From Datura wrightii (lineage: Eukaryota; Streptophyta; Magnoliopsida; Solanales; Solanaceae): 64,000 bases of DNA. The stretch is taken from NCBI GenBank assembly GCA_035772735.1, contig JASDFA010000020.1, positions 108,283,501-108,347,500 of the forward strand, read 5' to 3'. Position numbers and translations under genes: made by a program. The notes under the pieces were generated by a model. It was not told where the DNA came from. It did not search any database and worked only from the letters and a program-made list of their open reading frames with translations. Each line of letters opens with the position of its first letter. Within the stretch, counting starts at the first letter, position 1. This document shows positions 24,240 through 36,433 of this stretch, piece by piece.

Positions 24240-24725
24240 ACTGAGGAGGAATTTAATACCTGATGCTGAAACTGAACTAGAAGGGAATAAATAGGGATAT
24301 TTTGCCATCATGTCTGCTTCGGCCTCCCATGTGGCTCCCTTAACTACCTGGTTCCTCCACAAGACCTTTACTAAAGCAATATCCTTGTTTCTTAACTTAT
24401 GAACCTGACGGTCTAGGATCTAAACTGGGACTTCTTCATAAGAGAGAATATCCTTCATCCCCATACTGTCTAGTGTCACAACTGAGGTCAGATCATCGAT
24501 GCACTTCTTCAATAGTGACACATGGAAGACTGGGTGCATAGATGCTAACTCTAAAGGTAATTCTAACTCATAGGCCACACTACCGATCCGCCTCAAAATT
24601 CTATAGGGTCCTGCATACCTTGGACTGAGTTTCCCTTTCTTTCTAAACCTCATCACCCCCTTCATGGGTGAAATTTTCAGGTAAACCCAATCATCTACAA
24701 CAAATTCTAACTCTCTCCTCCTCAC
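24240..24725 (-). pseudogene. C integrase C-terminus and chromodomain
   Basis: 24725-24420 reads RRRELEFVVDDWVYLKISPM, GKLSPRYAGPYRILRRIGSV, PVFHVSLLKKCIDD and DILSYEEVPV. The chromodomain continues after a stop at about 24420 with VLWRNQVVKGATWEAEADMM and KYPYLFPS down to about 24250. This arrangement identifies C as a chromovirus. Confidence 0.88.
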
Positions 24726-25690
24726 ATCAGTATATGATTTCTGCCAGCTCTAAGCTGTTTTCAACCTCTCCCTGATAAGTTGAACTTTTTGCATAGCTTC
24801 ATGAACTGAGTCTGGTCCTATCAAGGTAGCTTCATCAACTTCAAACCACCCTATAGGGGACCTACACCTCCACCATATAATGCCTCAAACGAGGCCATCT
24901 AAATACTGGAGTGGTAGCTGTTGTTGTATGCAAAGTCGATGAGAGGTAAGTGATCATCCCAATGCCCTTGAAGTCAATCACAAAAGCTCTCAGCATATCT
25001 TCTAAGTTCTGAATAGTCCACTCAGCTTGTCCATCTATCTGAGGGTGAAAGGCTGTGCTGAGCTTGACCTGAGTACCAAGTCCCTTTTGAACTTTTAGAA
25101 ATGCGAGGTGAACTGGGTAACTCTATCTGAAATGATGGACAAGGTCACCCCATGTAGTCTAACTAACTCCCAGATGTACAACCTAGCATAATCCTCAGTT
25201 GAGTTTGTAGTTTTAAGTGGGAGAAAATGTGCTGACTTGGTCATCCGATCGACTATCGCCCAAATTGAATCATGTTGCCGACGAGTACAAGGTAGATCTG
25301 TAATAAATTCCATATTCACTTCTTCCCACTTCCACGTGGGTGTGTTGATATCCTAGGTCATACCCCCAAGTATCTAATGTTCAACTTTAGCCTGTTGACA
25401 GTTCGGGCACCTAGCCATAAATTCTGTAATGTCTCTATTCATGCCATTCCACCAGTACATTTCCCGTAGGTCATGGTACATCTTAGTGGAACGTGGATGG
25501 ATAGAATATCTGGAGCTATGTGCTTTTGGCAGTATTTGCTGTCTCAAGTCACCTATGTCCAGAACACATATTCCCTGGTAACAAAGCACACTATCTCCCC
25601 CTTTGGAGAAAGCCTCCACTTCTTTCCTTAGAACTGCTTCTTTCAGCTTAAGAAGTATGGGATCTTCATCCTTCTTTGACTTAACCTCAA
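24726..25690 (-). pseudogene. C integrase, zinc region and core
   Basis: 25619-25374 carries the zinc region (RYSIHPRSTKMYHDLREMYW, RCPNCQQAKVEH). 25319-25095 carries the core start (MNMEFITDLPCTRRQHDSIW, VDRMTKSAHFLPLKTTNS, ISDRVTQFTSHF). The remaining core is readable in broken frames from 25090 to 24730, including the PQIDGQAE-type third motif. At least three stops or frameshifts. Confidence 0.85.
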
Positions 25691-25699
25691 CAACTAACG

Positions 25700-26345
25700 A
25701 GGATTCTTACCCACTCTGCAGTCCTACTCCGCCCTTAGCTGAATCCACCAACTGCACTCCCAACCAAGCTAACTTGTGAATATCCTTTACTACTTCCTTT
25801 CTGCCATCTTCAACATGAGCAACGCTTCCCATGGACATTCTGCTCAAGGCATCTGCCACCACATTATCCTTTCTTGGGTGATATATTATGCTCAAGTCAT
25901 AATCCTTCAACAACTCCAACCACCTTCTCTAACGAAGATTCAAATCCTTTTGACTGAACACGTACCGAAGGCTCTTATGGTCGGTGAAAACATCCACATG
26001 AACCCCGCAAAGGTAATGCCTCCATATCTTCAAAGCAAACACTACCACTGCCAACTCAAGGTCATGAGTCAGATAGTTCTTCTCATGAACCTTGAGCTAT
26101 CTGCAGGACTAAGCTTTCACCTTACCCCGCTGCATCAAAACACAACTGAGGCCAACTCTAGAAGCATCAAAATAGACTACAAACTTATATGTTCCTTCTA
26201 GTAAGGTCAAAACTAGAGCTGTAGTGAGTCGAGTTTTCAACTCTTGGAAACTCCTCTCAAATGCATCTAACCGCTGGAACTTCACCCTTTTCTGAGTTAA
26301 TTTAGTTAGAGGAGACGCAATAGAAGAGAATTCTTCCACGAACTA
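25700..26345 (-). pseudogene. C RNase H
   Basis: 26339-26109 shows EEFSSIASPLTKLTQKRVKF, LKTRLTTALVLTLLEG and KFVVYFDASRVGLSCVLMQR with the first catalytic Asp. Frame breaks follow; 25919-25707 gives the tether (ELLKDYDLSIIYHPRKDNVV, ADALSRMSMGSVAHVEDG). Confidence 0.85.
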
Positions 26346-27200
26346 CCGATAATAATCGGCTAGACCCAGGAAACTTCTGATATCTGTTGGGGAAGTAGGT
26401 CTTGGACAGTCCTTCACCGCTGCTATCTTTTGAGGATCCACCTGAATACCCTCACCTAAGACCACATAACCAAGGAAGGCCACAAACTTTAGCTAGAATT
26501 CACATTTGCTGAATTTAGCGAACAACTAGCGGTCTCTGAGAGTCTGTAAGACTATCCTCGGATGGTTAGCATGCTCCTCCTCATTTCTGGAGTATACCAA
26601 AATATCATTTATGAACACAATGATGAACATATCCAAATACTGTTTAACTACCCTATTCATCAGGTCCATGAAAGCTGTAAGGGCATTAGTTAGTCCAAAG
26701 GACATAACCACAAATTCATAGTGACCATACTAAGTTCTAAAAGATGTTTTTGGTATGTCACATTCCCTGACCCTATGCTAGTGATACCCCGACCTGAGAT
26801 TTACCTCGAAAAAACAAATGGCTCCTGAAGCTGATCGAACAAGTCATCAATCCTAGGTAGGGGATACCTATTCTTAACTGTAACCTTGTTCAGTTGATGG
26901 TAGTCGATACACATTCTGAGAGTACCATCCTTCTTCCACACAAACAACACTGGAGCACCCCATGGAGAGATGTTGGGCCTGATGAAACTCTTATCAAGAA
27001 GGTCTTTTAGTTGTTCTTTCAACTCCTTAAGCTCAGTTGGAGCCATTCTATAAGGAGGAATAGAGATGGGCTGAGTGTCTGGAAGAAGGTCTATGCTGAA
27101 GTCTATTTTCTGCTCGGGAGGGACTTCGGGAAGATCTTGGGAAATACGTCCAGGAATTTGCTGACAACTGGAACTGACTAGATAGTTAGGGTCTCAAAGC
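26346..27200 (-). pseudogene. C reverse transcriptase, catalytic box FIND
   Basis: 27046-26801 gives the N-terminal half (LLDKSFIRPNISPWGAPVLF, DGTLRMCIDYHQLNKVTV, LPRIDDLFDQLQ). 26711-26526 gives the palm (MSFGLTNALTAFMDLMNRVV). The catalytic box reads FIND in VFINDILVYSRNEEE instead of FVDD or FIDD, so one of the two metal-binding aspartates is lost. A frameshift and a stop separate the halves near 26800-26715. Confidence 0.88.
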
Positions 27201-27213
27201 TAGAATCTTTGAC

Positions 27214-27660
27214 TCAAACTAGGTGATAGATGCACCCTTTTGAAATGAGCTTCCTTGCCTTAAGGTAGGAAATAAACCGAACCTTAGGCACTGAAACACT
27301 ACCCATCAATTCTAATACTGGCTCATTTGGAAATTGATATCTAACGACTCTAGTTCTATAATGGACTAAGGAATAAGTAGAATTTAACCAATCCATTCCA
27401 AGAATGAAGTCAAATTCAACCATATCTAGCTCTACTACATCATCTAGATTTATTTTACTCAACACTGAGACTGGGCAATTTCTATATACCCGGCCGGCTC
27501 TAACTGACTCACCAATTGGGGTAGAGATTGAAAATGGTTCTGAGAGGACTTTTGGATTGATTTCAAACTAAAAAGATACATAAGGAGTCATGAATGATAG
27601 TGTGGCTCCTCGATGTAGTAGGTCATATACGTCTAGGTGGAAAAGATGTAACAACATCAC
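27214..27660 (-). pseudogene. C aspartic protease
   Basis: The open frame 27465-27214 reads LDDVVELDMVEFDFILGMDW and KARKLISKGCIYHLV. Upstream, the catalytic region corresponding to LLDSGATLSFM reads with HRGA in place of DSGA, so the catalytic Asp is missing. Confidence 0.75.
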
Positions 27661-27789
27661 GTGAGCTCTCCTAATCCCGATAGGAGGAAAAAGCATAAAA
27701 GAAGTTTTGGCGCTGACCACTATCCATACCTAAAGTATCACGCTGCTGAGTTGGATAGCCTACTGGGGCTGCTAAAGTGGTAAACTGTG

Positions 27790-28843
27790 CTTTCCCCCGT
27801 CCTGCTGATGGACGCTCCTTTAGCCTGTGACCCAACTGTCCACATCTAAAGCAACCCTCTTTGCCCAGGAGACATTTACCTAGATGGTTCTTTCCACACT
27901 TAGGAAAAGCTAGGTAATGGTTGCTGGCACTGTAATTCTAGGATTGAGAGCCTAATGCTCCACCCTTCCAATTCTTGCAAGACCGAAAAGAAGGGGCGCT
28001 GGCTGAGGTGGGTGATGGAGTCCTCTGTTGCAGCTGCTGTGCGCTACTGCCGTCGGACCTCTGGTGGCTATAATCTGATAGACCCATTCCAGCTGCTTGT
28101 TCTCCCACTACATATCTTTCAACTTTTCTGCCTCAATCTTCTGGTCATGAATGATAACACTGGAGAGGTCAATGTCCTTTATGAACATAGCGGTCTTGCA
28201 CTCCTTAAGTACCAGGTTTGATACACTGTTGATGAATTTGAGCATGCGAGCCCTTGGCTCAGCTACCATGTTTGGAGCATACCTCGACAACTGAGTGAAC
28301 TCCAATGCATACTCCTCTGTGGTCCTCTTACCATGCTTTAAATTCATGAACTCTACGACCTTAGCCTCCCTCAACTCCCGAGGGAAAAAATCTCCTTAGA
28401 AATGTTGTGGTGAACTTTTCCCACTCTAATGGACCTACCGCTGCTGGCCTCCCTTACTTCAATTAGTCATACCGAATCTGAGTCACCCCTTTCAACTGGT
28501 AGGCAGCCCGATCAACAATCTCCACGGAACTAATAGCCATAATTTAGGTGATCTTTCGCACCTCATCTACAATGTCCTGCTGTTCCTCTCCTACCATGGA
28601 TCCATGAAAAGCTGGAGGGTTTATTTGGGTGAAGTCCCGAACCCTAGCAGTAGATGCAGACCTATTTGTATTCATTGGGACTGCCTGCTGGTTCACTTGA
28701 TTAGTCACTGTTTTAGCCAGCAGCTGGATTGCCGCTCGGAATTCTGCTGAGGACACTGGGTCATCTTGAATGGATGCAGGAGCTGGTGAGGCAGGTTGAT
28801 TAGCATTGCCAGCCTTCCTTCTGTTTCCCCATTTTGGAGGCAT
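27790..28843 (-). pseudogene. C gag
   Basis: Starts at ATG 28843 (MPPKWGNRRKAGNANQPAS) and is open to a stop at 28544-28546. It then continues in fragments: 28374-28108 has REAKVVEFMNLKHGKRTTEE, EFTQLSRYAPNMVAEPR and IHDQKIEAEKLKDM. Two CCHC knuckles lie at about 27820-27910 (CGKNHLGKC and CFRCGQLGHR), the second with its last Cys damaged. The early stop falls at the same codon as in A, after EVRKIT. Confidence 0.85.
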
Positions 28844-29045
28844 AGTTTCACTGAAATGAATAGAGCGAAAGTTAGGAGGACATTTCGGGATTCAACTTCA
28901 AAGCATGATAAACAGTATGAACAAAAGGGAGTTTTCCTAATAACGTCTCATAGACTCCACTTAATAATTGTGGCGCACTTCACACCTATGAAATGGACTT
29001 TATTTGACATAGCTTTCAGACATCCTAGGATACTCTAAACCTAGT
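28844..29045 (-). other. C leader between primer site and gag
   Basis: About 200 bases of untranslated leader equivalent to 5601-5806 of A. It contains the same CCTAGGATGTCTGAAAGC-like tract after the primer site. Confidence 0.6.
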
Positions 29046-29061
29046 GTTCTGATATAAAGTT
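29046..29061 (-). promoter_or_regulatory. C primer binding site
   Basis: Minus-strand AACTTTATATCAGAAC directly after the 5' LTR end, a drifted form of the initiator tRNA-Met site TGGTATCAGAGC. Confidence 0.75.
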
Positions 29062-29536
29062 TGTCATGACCCAAGTCTATACCCTGGTTGACACACGGTA
29101 CTTGGTGCCACAAGTGACACCAAGCTAACCCATGGTCCAAAATTTGCACTGGTATACTAAGTAAACATAAGAGGAAGCTTTAAAAGAAGTATTTATAAAT
29201 CAATACTGCCCAAAGTGTAACACATCACTGAAAAAAATTCTAAACAACTATTTCTAAAAGCCACTACTAGGTGATGAGTTGTCGGGGCAAGCCCCCAGCT
29301 AACTCTAAAGTCTGACTGAAAAGAAACTAATTGAAAAGAAAATAAATTGCTCAGAAGATGAGGACTCACCAAACGGAATGCTGCTGTTAGGATCGTCGAG
29401 AGAAACTACTAATGATGCTAGGATTGAGAACCTACACCTATATCATAACACAATACAATATAGAAAGTATGTGTCAGTACTTTGAATGTACTGAGTAAGT
29501 GAGATATATGATATGTATGGAAAATAAACAACTAAG
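29062..29536 (-). repeat. C 5' LTR, part next to the primer site
   Basis: Aligns with 21645-22110 of the 3' LTR (TGTCATGACCCAAGTCTATA versus TGTCACGACCCCAGTCTATA). It stops at the CTAAG target site of the composite block and resumes at 47859. Confidence 0.9.
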
Positions 29537-30954
29537 TGTTCGGGTGTTCGTGGGTATATCAAACGACACGCAAGTGCACGTGGTCGAACAAGTAGTAAGT
29601 GGCTTTAGTAAGCCAAGTATCGATCCCACAGGGACTTGGATGAAGTGCAATTTGCTCAAGTGTACTATATTTTAATTCTAAAAATGCAGACAACAGTGTA
29701 ACCAAAAGTTTGATAGTTTGTTTTATAATTTCTATACTAAAGCTAAAAACAATTATCTACTTTGTATCTGAACTATGAATGAGAGCATGCTGAGGTTAAA
29801 CGAACATGTAATAAAATTAATTATCATCATAAGTTGGTTGATCTTTTCCTCTAGTTGCTAGCCAAGAACATTTGCCAAGAGATTAAAACTCTCGTATTTA
29901 ACCTCACTTAAGAATCATGAACCATCCGTCTACATTTCTGTGATCAAATGCAATTCATGTTCTAGCCATACAATTCCGGTTCCTAAATTGACTAATACGA
30001 CTTTCAGGTATATTTCTATCCTGAAAGCAAATCAAGACTCAATTTTCCCAAACCAAGTAAAGAACATATCCTATTAATTCACAACTTTCCAATTTCTTGC
30101 CCTCTCGAGTGAAACAGGACTTTTTAGATGTACATTAACGTAGGCCACACATTAATGCAGTAAGAACAAGAATTAATAGAACAACATGGAAGAAAAGATG
30201 AAAAACCAAAGAATCAATGATCAAATTTCATCACAATTGTTCATAACCTCTGCAAGAAGAGGAATTAGCCACTCATTTGTGGATTAAACATCTTAAAATG
30301 AGTGTTAATCATACAAGCAATTGAATTAAATAAGAAAGAAAGAGAGAAAAAACCCTGATATTTTCGTCCCTCAACTGCCTGTAACCCACGTTCTTTCTCC
30401 ACCAAGTCAGAATATTGCAAAATGAACCTAAGTGTTCTATTTATACTGCTGGGAATTTTTCCCGAAATAACGAGCAACGTGTCACGGAGTGCATCGCGGA
30501 GCACTGCCTCCGTGACATGCTGCGGACGCGGACCCTCATTGGAATTGGGGGTCCAGGAATTAAAGCTTAACGTGGCACGGCGTGCAACGCGAAGCCAAGC
30601 CACCGTGCCACGGAGCAAACGCGGACCTCCACTGGAATTTGGGCGAAATTTCCCTATCCAGGCAGAAGGCCTCCGCGATGGCAGCGTGACACGGCTCTAT
30701 CGCAGAGCCCCTTTAATTCATGCTGTCCAATGCTTTATCCCTTGCACGCATCCAAGTCCAACTCCGATATCATCCAACATGCATTTTAGCTTCCCTAAAT
30801 TACATTTTACCTGCAAAACAATGCTAATCATGTTGGTTAGTATAAATTCACAATTTATTACCAATTACATGAGAATGTATACACATTGATAGATAAACAA
30901 GGTTAAAATGGTACTTTTAAGTATCACTTGGGCATATAAATTTGCCCAAGATCA
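29537..30954 (-). repeat. LTR D1 (1418 bp)
   Basis: Begins TGTTCGGGTGTTCGTGGG and ends GCCCAAGATCA. It has the same length as D2 and is nearly identical to it by eye, so the two are young relative to E. It contains the R/U5 hairpin TGGCTT-TAGT-AAGCCA at 29600-29615, CACAGGG near 29628, a minus-strand TATA box near 30440, and the inverted repeat CGTGTCACGGAG / CTCCGTGACATG just upstream of it. Confidence 0.93.
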
Positions 30955-32757
30955 CTTACCCCACACTTAAATCCTTGTTCGTCCTCGAACAACAATCCTA
31001 CACTTCATGAAATTTACACCCCAACCTCATTACTTTGGTTCGACAATTTAGGCTACGGTCATACCGATTATTCAATACAGCAAATCATTAAGAAAACATG
31101 CATGGTCTTATTAATGCAATGACCTTCAATACATTAAGACCTCCTAGACTTTAAGAATCGACTCTCGATATTGGCAAACTCATGCAAATCAGCTGATCAA
31201 GATATCCGACACAAAAATTAATCTTTCATCAAGCATGTGCCCTCACAACACAAGAGAATCTTCCCCTTTTTGCTCATATGACTCACAAGAATTCAAGCAG
31301 TGGCATGTAAAAACAATTTCGCTCTCTCTCCCAAAAGAATTCACATGCATCATGTCATGACCCATAAGTTTGCCCTTAGTGTATTACTCCACTAATATAA
31401 AGAAGTGCAATGTAAGATCACGTAGGACTTTAACGGGTTGTAATGGAAGCTACGGAACTAGTAAATATTGGGTTAGCCAATAATAGCCACTCGCATCCTT
31501 AAGCACCTTTTCAACACATCCCATCAACTCATGGACATTGTTTCTTTTTTTTTTCATCATCCCATTCTTGATGATTTTCTTTAGTATGGCCCATTGCATT
31601 AAGCACACTTGACACAACAACAAAGATTATTCATGCACCTTCATTATCGTTTATTTATAGCAAGTGCACCTTCAACCTTTTCTTTTCTTCTATCACTCTG
31701 CTTTTCTTTTTCTTTTCACCATTCTCACTCTTTGACACTTCGGGAAAATGATTTTCTCTTCTTAAGCGCTTAAGAGTTTTGTATAGACTTTACGGCTAAT
31801 GAAAAGAAGGAATTAAGCTCAGTTTACACTTTATGACAAAAGAAAAAAATAATAGGCTAAAGGCTCAACGGGCTGACTAGGGTATACAATCAAGGGTGGT
31901 ACAACAAGGGAAAATAGAAACTTTCGGTTAAAACAAAGAAATGCCTACATCATTTCCTACAATACACCTCCTTTATTTCGTTTTGTACACACACCAGGCA
32001 AGTTCTAGACACTTCACAATAGCATGGAATAACAACACCTCACTTCACACTTTTTGCACATGCTCAATTTAAGATGTATTCACAGACTCTTCAATCAGCT
32101 AATTACAGGAATTCAAACATTAAGACTCAATCACATTGAATCGAACTCTATGGCCTAGGTATCTCAACATATTTACAAAGTTGCATGCTTTCATACGAAT
32201 CACCTTTGCATTTTGAATATCATGTACAACACGCAACCAGAATTTCGCAACCATCCAGTAACTACACGTTTTGGGATGCAACCCACCAAAGAAAAAAACT
32301 GAAAAATAATTGAAAAAATCTGCTCCTAACGACTACATTTCCCTTAAGACGGTCGTCATCCATCCATCATAGTGAACGGTCACTACTATGACTTCAGTTC
32401 AACAGGACTATTCTCGGTAAAAGAACCGAAAACAAACGCCGAGAAACCCAAGAATTAAAAAATGTTGAAAATATCGATCATTTCGATAACAAAAAATACG
32501 TACAGCATCAGAATCAGCTAGCAACATTCAGCAACACACATCAATTTAACAAACATTTACAAATGCAGAACAACACTTAACAATTCACAACTCACAGGGA
32601 CAAACAAATTTTCACATACACGACAACAAAATAGAGAATACATACAAAATAGCCCAGCCCAGCACCTAACTACTCCCACCCCACACTTAGTTCGAACACT
32701 GTCCCCAGTGTTCACAAAAATTAAAATAGCACAAAATTGGGTGGTGGAACTCCCTGA
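30955..32757 (-). other. 3' tail of D-type element with polypurine tract
   Basis: Starts with the minus-strand polypurine tract AAGTGTGGGGTAAG (30955-30968) beside LTR D1. The remaining 1.8 kb up to the ORF3 stop has no recognisable gene. The first 250 bases match 41718-41960. A conserved tract around GACGGTCGTCATCCATCCAT at 32349 recurs at 43072 and 53617. Confidence 0.7.
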
Positions 32758-33565
32758 TCAGTCAAAGTATTCCACTTCTTCATCGGGTGCTGCTGCTTCA
32801 TCTCCCATGTCCGAGTCGCCTCCGTCGTCATCATTGGACTCCACATCGGAGTCCTCCCGACGTGTCTCCTCGTCTGTGGGGACATCATCATCTGTGGGCT
32901 CTACAAATACTGGCCCCACTCGGCATAGAGCCCTAGCGTTTTCGCCGAAAGGGTAGTCTAGCTCGAGCTGCCATAGCTCCTCCTTTGTCGCCGGCCTCCC
33001 GCCTATCCTCAGCTGGAGCATCTGCATCCCATACATCCGAGCCATATATTGGTCATCATGAGCATGTCGCTCGCCAAGTGTAAGCACTGGCCCGTGGGTG
33101 GTGTCGGGAGCCTTAGTTTTGGTAACATCTAAGGCCCGCCGCTCCATCTGCGGGATATAGTCAAGGGCCTCCTCCTCGACGTCTAGGCCCCTGAGGAAGG
33201 TGGTGAGTAGTCCACCAAAGCCATACTTGTGCCCCTGGTGCAACCGGGCTATGTTCATGGCGGAGATAATTACCGCCCCACGTTGATCTCCAGCCCTTTC
33301 ATCAGGGCGTACACCAGGCATACACGATCCCGGGTTACATCTGTCATATGTAACCCTGGGATTAGGCATGAGCAGACTATCTTCAGCCAGATTCGGACTT
33401 CCCTATTCATCTGTGAATATGGCAGAGTCTGGTGGTAGCCCCTCTCTTTATGTCTGCTCCATCTAGCTGTCGATCGTGTCCCACACAATGTGCGTCTGAT
33501 GTTCGCATACAGTGGGGTAATGTTCAGCTGTCGGAGTACGTGGGCGTCTGTGTCCCGCGCTCCTA
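32758..33565 (-). pseudogene. ORF3 C-terminal fragment, cut by LTR G1
   Basis: Nearly identical to the C-terminal two thirds of the ORF3 at 35208-36428. It begins with GARDTDAHVLRQLNITP, carries HMTDVTRDRVCLVYALMKGL, a one-base deletion near 33278, then GFGGLLTTFLRGLDVEEEA, and ends in the acidic tail PDEEVEYFD. The break at 33562-33571 coincides with the start of LTR G1. The role of ORF3 is discussed at 35208. Confidence 0.85.
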
Positions 33566-34992
33566 TGATGACCGATTCGCGCGTCCGCAAGTGTACGGGT
33601 CATGCAAGTAATATGGCTCTTTTTAAGAGCCGGATTGTCGAACCCACAGGAACTGGACCCATTCCTCTAACTATCCATTTCTAGTGTGATCTTAAATACC
33701 TCAAGTGTTGGTTATAGACATTTTCGATTGAGATTAATTAAGTCTAAGTTTGGGTCAACGAAGTATTCTGAAATTACTCTAGGAGCAACATAGAGTTAAA
33801 ACCAATTAATCATGCGATACTACGATTTGCAATGGGTTAAGCATGGAACTATCAATTGTTATTTCACATAATTAGAATTGCATGTTTATGGTCTTTAGAG
33901 CCTCTAAACACGGCAATCTAGCCTCACTGCATCATTGTGAGTGAGGAGTTTAATTTCTAGTCGCGGGCAATCAATTATGTTGTGATTTACGGGGAAACGA
34001 TTAGGGACTTTCGTGCGTCTAACCATTTAACTCAACTTAGCCTCACAAATACTTCTTTGAGTGGTGATGTGACATCCCAAGTTGGTCTTTCATAACCCCC
34101 GTGTCTCAACCAAGCACGGTGTTAGGTATATTTCTATCCTGACACAAAAATCTCTCCCGAGATACAAACGTGCTCCTCACATTCTTATGTCCTGACCTAG
34201 GTAATGCTTTCTCAAGCTATTACTCAAGCTAACAAATATGCTTTCATGGTGATCAATCATAAAAACAACCAACAATCCAGAATGCAAGACGAAAACAACA
34301 ATCAATAACTTAATTCCAAAATAATTTCATAAAAGCACAATCATAATTCACGGCTTCAACCCTAGAGGAAGGGTTCTTGCCATTCATATTCGTAAAACTA
34401 CACTAACTACTACTAAACTAACATACTTACATGAATTTGTTAGATGAGAAGGGAATTTGACAAACCCTAGATGAGTTCTCCCACTTCTCCCTTCACTCCT
34501 GGGTAGTTTTCCAGAATAAAATCGTGACAAAATGATTTTAGGAGCTAAGGGTTCAATTTATACTATTCTGAAAAATTGCAAAATTTGGCCTGTGTTGGAA
34601 CAACAACGTGTCACGGAGCTGAACGCCCTACTTGAACTCCGTGACACGTTGGTAACGCGTACCCTCACTAGAATGTGCCAAAAAATGCAATTTTTGGCCA
34701 AGTGTTGCCGCGTTGGCAGCGTGCCACGGCCCCTATCGCGCAGGGTGCCAGTTATTGCATGTTTTCTTGTTGACTTTCACGTTTTGCTCTTGATTTCATT
34801 CCTCCACTTCACCAAATCATGAATTAGTTCCTCAAATGCATTATTAACCTTCAAAAACAAGGACTAATCATGTTGGTTAGTATATATTCACATTTACATA
34901 AAATCACATGAGAATGCATATAATTATTTAGATAAACAAGGCAAAACTAAGTTATAAAGTATCACTTGGGCATGCTATTTTGCCCATGATCA
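33566..34992 (-). repeat. LTR G1
   Basis: G-type LTR: GATTCGCGCGTCCGCAAG near its left end and GCCCATGATCA at its right end. Hairpin GGCTCTT-TTT-AAGAGCC at 33615-33631. It is adjoined on the right by a polypurine tract (34993-35008). The first few bases blend with ORF3 (CCTATGATG), so the left boundary is uncertain by about five bases. A minus-strand TATA box (AGTATAAATTG) lies near 34553-34563. Confidence 0.88.
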
Positions 34993-35207
34993 CCTACCCC
35001 ACACTTAAAGTCTTGTTCGTCCTCGAACAACCTATTACATCTCATGCATATGGAGACTCATCCATAACTCATTTAGCAAGAATATTCAAGCTACGGCTAC
35101 AATGATTACGTAAGATAACAAGCTAAAGATAGAGCATGCACGATTTGATCATTGAAATGAAGTACAAAAATTAAAATAACACAAAATCGGGTGGTGGAAC
35201 TCCCTAA
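34993..35207 (-). other. 3' tail with polypurine tract and deletion joint
   Basis: Minus-strand CTTTAAGTGTGGGGTAGG marks the polypurine tract. 34993-35155 resembles the tail of F (52260-52440). At about 35155 it switches to sequence found just after ORF3 in the D tail (AAAATTAAAATAACACAAAA, compare 32716). About 1.6 kb of tail is missing compared with 30955-32757. Confidence 0.7.
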
Positions 35208-36428
35208 TCAGTCAAAGTATTCCACTTCTTCGTCGGGTGCTGCTGCTTCATCTCCCATGTCTGAGTCGCCTCCGTCGTCATCATCGGACTCCACATCGGA
35301 GTCCTCCCGACGTGTCTCCTCGTCTGTGGGGACATCATCATCTATGGGCTCTACAAATGCTGGCCCCACTCGGCATAGAGCCCTGGCGTTTTCGCCGAAA
35401 GGGTAGTCTAGCTCGAGCTTCCATAGCTCCTCCTCTGTCGCCGGCCTCCCGCCTATCCTCAGCTGGAGCATCTGCATCCCATACATCCGAGCCATATATT
35501 TGTCGTCACGAGCATGTCGCTCGCCAAGTGTAAGCACTGGCCCGTGGATGGTGTCGGGAGCCTTAGTTTTGGTAACATCTAAGGCCCGCCGCTCCATCTG
35601 CGGGATATAGTCAAGGGCCTCCTCCTCGACGTCTAGGCCCCTGAGGAAGGTGGTGAGTAGTCCACCAAATCCATACCTGTGCCCCTTGTGCAACCGGGCT
35701 CTCTTCATGGCGGAGATAATTACCACCCCCACGTTGATCTCCAGCCCTTTCATTAGGGCGTACACCAGGCATACACGATCCCGGGTTACATCTGTCATAT
35801 GTACCCCCGGGATTAGGCATGAGCAGACTATCTTCAGCCAGATTCGGGCTTCCCTGTTCATTTGTGAATATGGAAGAGTCTGGTGGTAGCCCCTCTCTTT
35901 GTGTTTGCTCCATCTAGCTGTCGATCGGGTCCCACACAATGTGCTTCTGATGTCCGCATACGGTGGGGTAATGTTCAGCTGTCGGAGTACGTGGGCGTCT
36001 GTGTCCCGCGCTCCTATGATGGCATTGAGGTGGTGGGGCTCCAAAGTGACTATTTGCCCTCTGATCTTGATGGTGTGACTTCTGATCGTCGGGTTCCAAT
36101 TGGCATAGAACTCCCAAACCAGGTGCAAATTGCATTCCTTGGGCTCGTCAAATATGAAATTGAGCCCAGCTGCCTCGATCCGGTGGACCATCTTAGGGAA
36201 CTCCTGTGCCAATGGTTCCCGTGCTATGTGCTCCTCGGGGAAATATTTGTTTTCTTTGTGCTTTGCGTACCACTTTTTCCCCTAATCAGTCACCCATCTC
36301 GTTCCGTATTGGCGGCGTTGGCCGCGTTGAACTGCTGGTGCAGCTGGGACGGCTGTGCCCAGTCTGATTCGCTTCCTTCTGGCGCCCGAAGTTGATGCGC
36401 CTTTTCCTTTCTCTTGCCGGCTTGCCAT
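35208..36428 (-). CDS. Athila-type ORF3 (putative plant transposon protein)
   Basis: The ATG at 36428 opens a frame of about 406 codons (MASRQEKGKGASTSGARRKR) with one in-frame TAG at about 36280; from there to 35208 it is open. The N-terminus is basic and NLS-like (ARRKRIRL). The middle has ECNLHLVWEFYANW, HHLNAIIGARDTDAHVLRQL and CLVYALMKGLEINVGVV, the pattern of the plant transposon-protein family found as the third ORF of Athila-type elements. The C-terminus is strongly acidic (DSDVESDDDDGGDSDMGDEA). Its function is unknown; it is often called env-like, but I see no signal peptide or transmembrane segment. A 3' splice-site-like sequence ends five bases before the ATG. Confidence 0.82.
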
Positions 36429-36433
36429 TTTAC

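Noticed and set aside
30422..30889. 155-codon frame repeated at 41185-41652, with a 117-codon frame opposite
   Set aside because: It lies within LTR D copies across the GC-rich U3 patch; the repetition reflects the LTR, and the two strands are both open only because stops are rare in GC-rich sequence.
35237..36395. Plus-strand frames of 98, 79 and 170 codons opposite ORF3
   Set aside because: Antisense shadows of the GC-rich ORF3 gene with no domain.
35208..36428. ORF3 as an envelope glycoprotein
   Set aside because: No signal peptide, transmembrane helix or Cys pattern is visible; the basic N-terminus and acidic C-terminus fit a nuclear or nucleic-acid-associated protein better.
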